A DNA stretch of 15,439 nucleotides from an uncultured Spirochaetales bacterium (GTDB taxonomy: Bacteria; Spirochaetota; Spirochaetia; Sphaerochaetales; Sphaerochaetaceae): contig CAMEXG010000027.1 of NCBI GenBank assembly GCA_945947045.1, positions 1-15,439 of the forward strand, in the 5' to 3' direction. Positions 13,936 to 15,439 of the stretch are shown piece after piece (positions within the stretch are counted from its first letter, which is position 1; the number at the start of each line of letters is the position of its first letter). Both the position numbers and the translations under genes were made by a program. A model generated the notes under the pieces. It saw only the letters and a program-made list of their open reading frames with translations. It was not told where the DNA came from and made no database searches.

Positions 13936-13941
13936 CCTCCT
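13936..13941 (-). promoter_or_regulatory. AGGAGG ribosome-binding site that fixes the oppB start
   Basis: On the - strand AGGAGG is followed by nine bases and then GTG at 13926. It lies inside the reading frame of the longer ATG-initiated form, so it would have no purpose if the upstream ATG were the real start. Confidence 0.85.
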
Positions 13942-13971
13942 GTCTCCTATTTTTTGCACAAAAACACTCAT

Positions 13972-13986
13972 GACCCATAATGGGTC
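13972..13986. promoter_or_regulatory. 15-bp palindrome in the oppB leader, possible operator
   Basis: GACCCAT and ATGGGTC are perfect inverted arms around a single A. On the - strand the site lies about 10-25 bases after the candidate start of transcription and about 45 bases before the GTG of oppB. As RNA only a five-pair stem with a five-base loop could form. A repressor site is as likely as a structural role. Confidence 0.5.
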
Positions 13987-14002
13987 GAGAGGCGTACATC
14001 TT

Positions 14003-14031
14003 AGACTAACTTATATTTAATATGTGGTCAA
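14003..14031 (-). promoter_or_regulatory. Candidate promoter for oppBCDF
   Basis: On the - strand TTGACC (plus positions 14026-14031, five of six to consensus) is followed after 17 bases by TAGTCT (14003-14008), a poor -10. It lies between the oppA terminator and oppB, in an AT-rich gap. A second start there would let the permease and ATPase genes be expressed independently of oppA. Confidence 0.45.
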
Positions 14032-14097
14032 ACGAAATACAATCAAATTATGGAAAAAATAACAACAATCAAATTATTTAAAAACAATGATTTACGT

Positions 14098-14128
14098 AAA
14101 AAGGGCCTCCTCTTTTAAAGGAAGCCCC
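14098..14128 (-). terminator. Terminator between oppA and oppB
   Basis: Read on the - strand, GGGCTTCC (plus 14120-14127) pairs with GGAGGCCC (plus 14103-14110) over eight positions including one G-U pair, with a nine-base loop, and is followed by TTTTT (plus 14098-14102). It starts about 22 bases after the oppA stop. It would lower transcription into oppB and leave the binding protein in excess, as is common for ABC importers. The remaining 14032-14097 is AT-rich with no gene. Confidence 0.85.
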
Positions 14129-14149
14129 AAATCAATCACTACAAAATGA

Positions 14150-15439
14150 TTAGAGAACATCAAGTGTATCGATTTCAGCTGCCCATCCCCAATATGGAGT
14201 CATATCTTTAGGCATTGTGCTGTTGTCGATTCTCTTTGAGGATGTTACGTAGCAGTCCTTTCTCTGATATGTAGGAAGCTCTACGCCCCAATCCATGATG
14301 ATTTCCATAGCCTTCTTGTATGTAGCCTTTCTGAAGTCTGTATCAGAAGAACCACGTCCAGCGATGATGAGAGCATCAAGATCAGCATCCTTTACCTGAT
14401 AGTGGTTAGAGTTAGTTCCCTTACCATCAGCGTTTGTTGAGTGGTAGACCTGGTACATATCTGGGTCTACTGTGCTCTGCCAAGCAGCACACCAGAGTTC
14501 TGCTGTGTTAGCTTCAAGAGCATTGTTCCATGTTGTGGAAGTACAGTCGTTGACCATGAGTGTGATACCGATCTTCTCAAGAGCTTCAGAAGCACCAACT
14601 GCGATACCATAAGCTGGGTGATCCTGCTCACCGGAACCTGGAACGAGGAACTCGTAAACCATCTTAGCTCCTTCTGGAGCAGCTGTGAACTTAGATCCAT
14701 CCCATGTATAACCAGCAGCCTGGAAGAAGCCTACTGCAGCCTGGAGAGCTGCTTCATACTTCTGCTCGTCGTTCATGCTTGCATCGTAGATAGAATTACC
14801 GTTGACATCTCTGGAGTAAGCAATCTGGTAACCGACATCTGTTGGCTGAGGAGCAGCCCAAGATGTGTTGGAGATTGGGTACTGGATGACGGAAGCTCTG
14901 TCGCCATAGTAAGAGTTGATAACTGTTTCTCTGTAGACAGAGAGGACAGTCATGATACCCTTTCTGAGGTTCTTTGAAGCTTCACTTGCTGGATCGCCGC
15001 CAACGTTTACGAGGTTAGCGTTGATACCGATATAACCATATCCTCTGTAGTCGACGAGGTATGTTGTGAGTGTGTCGCCCACAAGGTCTTTGTTGCTGTT
15101 GGCATCCTTGATGGCAAGAAGAGTTGCATCAGAGATAGATGGAGCTGCAACGTCGAATGTTCCTGCAACAATACCAGGTACGTAGTCAGAATCTGTTGAT
15201 TCCTGGAAGAGGATTGTGTCGATGACCGGCTTACCTGTGTAGTAGTATTCATTAGCCTTGAGTGTAACAACACCGTTGTTGTAGCTTTCGAATACATATG
15301 GTCCACATCCAAGAGGCTGAGTTGTCTTAGCTCTTACACCAGAAAGATCACCCTTTACGAAACCGAAAGAGTCGACGCCGTTATAGAGAGCTGGATCGCC
15401 ATAGTAGTGGAGTGGAACGATTGTGAAGGACATGTTGTA
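14150..15439 (-). CDS. oppA: Peptide ABC transporter substrate-binding protein, family 5 (5' part outside window)
   Basis: The frame is open across the right window edge, and 429 residues of the C-terminal part are visible, so the ATG seen near 15433 is internal and not the start. The text matches the bacterial extracellular solute-binding protein family 5: GCGPYVFESYNNGVVTLKANEYYYTGKPVIDTILFQ is the classic central block. Later come the GYIGINANLVN strand, a helical hinge, and the C-terminal WCAAWQSTVDPDMYQVYHSTNADG stretch that lines the peptide site. It would bind peptides in the periplasm, probably as a lipoprotein, and hand them to OppB/OppC. The signal peptide is off-window. Its codons look optimised (GCT, GTT, AAG rich), consistent with high expression. 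Specificity for oligopeptide, dipeptide or other ligands cannot be read from the sequence. Confidence 0.93.
   Translation of the reverse strand, partial: YNMSFTIVPLHYYGDPALYNGVDSFGFVKGDLSGVRAKTTQPLGCGPYVFESYNNGVVTLKANEYYYTGKPVIDTILFQESTDSDYVPGIVAGTFDVAAPSISDATLLAIKDANSNKDLVGDTLTTYLVDYRGYGYIGINANLVNVGGDPASEASKNLRKGIMTVLSVYRETVINSYYGDRASVIQYPISNTSWAAPQPTDVGYQIAYSRDVNGNSIYDASMNDEQKYEAALQAAVGFFQAAGYTWDGSKFTAAPEGAKMVYEFLVPGSGEQDHPAYGIAVGASEALEKIGITLMVNDCTSTTWNNALEANTAELWCAAWQSTVDPDMYQVYHSTNADGKGTNSNHYQVKDADLDALIIAGRGSSDTDFRKATYKKAMEIIMDWGVELPTYQRKDCYVTSSKRIDNSTMPKDMTPYWGWAAEIDTLDVL

Noticed and set aside
14441..14977. Open frame of 178 codons on the + strand opposite oppA
   Set aside because: It lies wholly antisense to a well-matched binding-protein gene, with no start signals or family motifs.
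1..15439. tRNA, rRNA, CRISPR array, insertion sequence or prophage
   Set aside because: No cloverleaf, no regularly spaced repeats, no transposase or integrase motifs and no att-like duplications were recognised on either strand by reading. A dedicated scan could still find a small RNA.

Overview
The window looks like chromosome from a diderm, moderately AT-rich bacterium. My best guess is a spirochaete of the Treponema/Sphaerochaeta kind. The support is indirect: an apolipoprotein N-acyltransferase (so a lipoprotein-bearing double envelope), the compact order rpsT - HU/IHF - lnt - cinA that I associate from memory with treponemes, a RicT/PSP1 protein, and heavy use of AGA/AGG arginine codons. 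No rRNA, tRNA, CRISPR array, insertion sequence or phage gene was seen.

Left part (1-2564, + strand). The window opens inside a TerB-like gene that ends at an intrinsic terminator. A compact regulated unit follows. A TTGACA-N16-GATAAT promoter overlaps a 32-bp dyad, and then come three overlapping genes: a short YtrA-type GntR repressor, an ABC ATPase and a six-helix membrane protein. This is the usual layout of a self-repressed ABC exporter of the Ytr type, substrate unknown. It ends at a strong hairpin shared with the convergent cinA gene.

Middle part (2563-8323). On the - strand rpsT, a HU/IHF-family gene, lnt and cinA form a tightly packed operon (lnt and cinA each overlap the gene before). 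Further right, ricT (-) and dusB (+) diverge from a gap of about 82 bases in which neither gene has a Shine-Dalgarno sequence. dusB ends at a bidirectional terminator.

Right part (8326-15439, - strand). This is an opp/dpp-type peptide ABC importer: oppA (cut by the window edge), a terminator, a new candidate promoter with a 15-bp palindrome, then oppB, oppC, oppD, oppF and a small membrane protein. oppB most likely starts at a GTG with a perfect AGGAGG, not at the upstream ATG. The outstanding item is oppC. It encodes 678 residues rather than about 300, because roughly 370 residues are placed between the first membrane helix and the permease core. That added domain carries at least three degenerate internal repeats.

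I see no wholly unknown multi-gene system. The best leads are the repeat-bearing OppC ectodomain, the cysteine-rich insertion in RicT, and the operator architecture of the Ytr-like unit.
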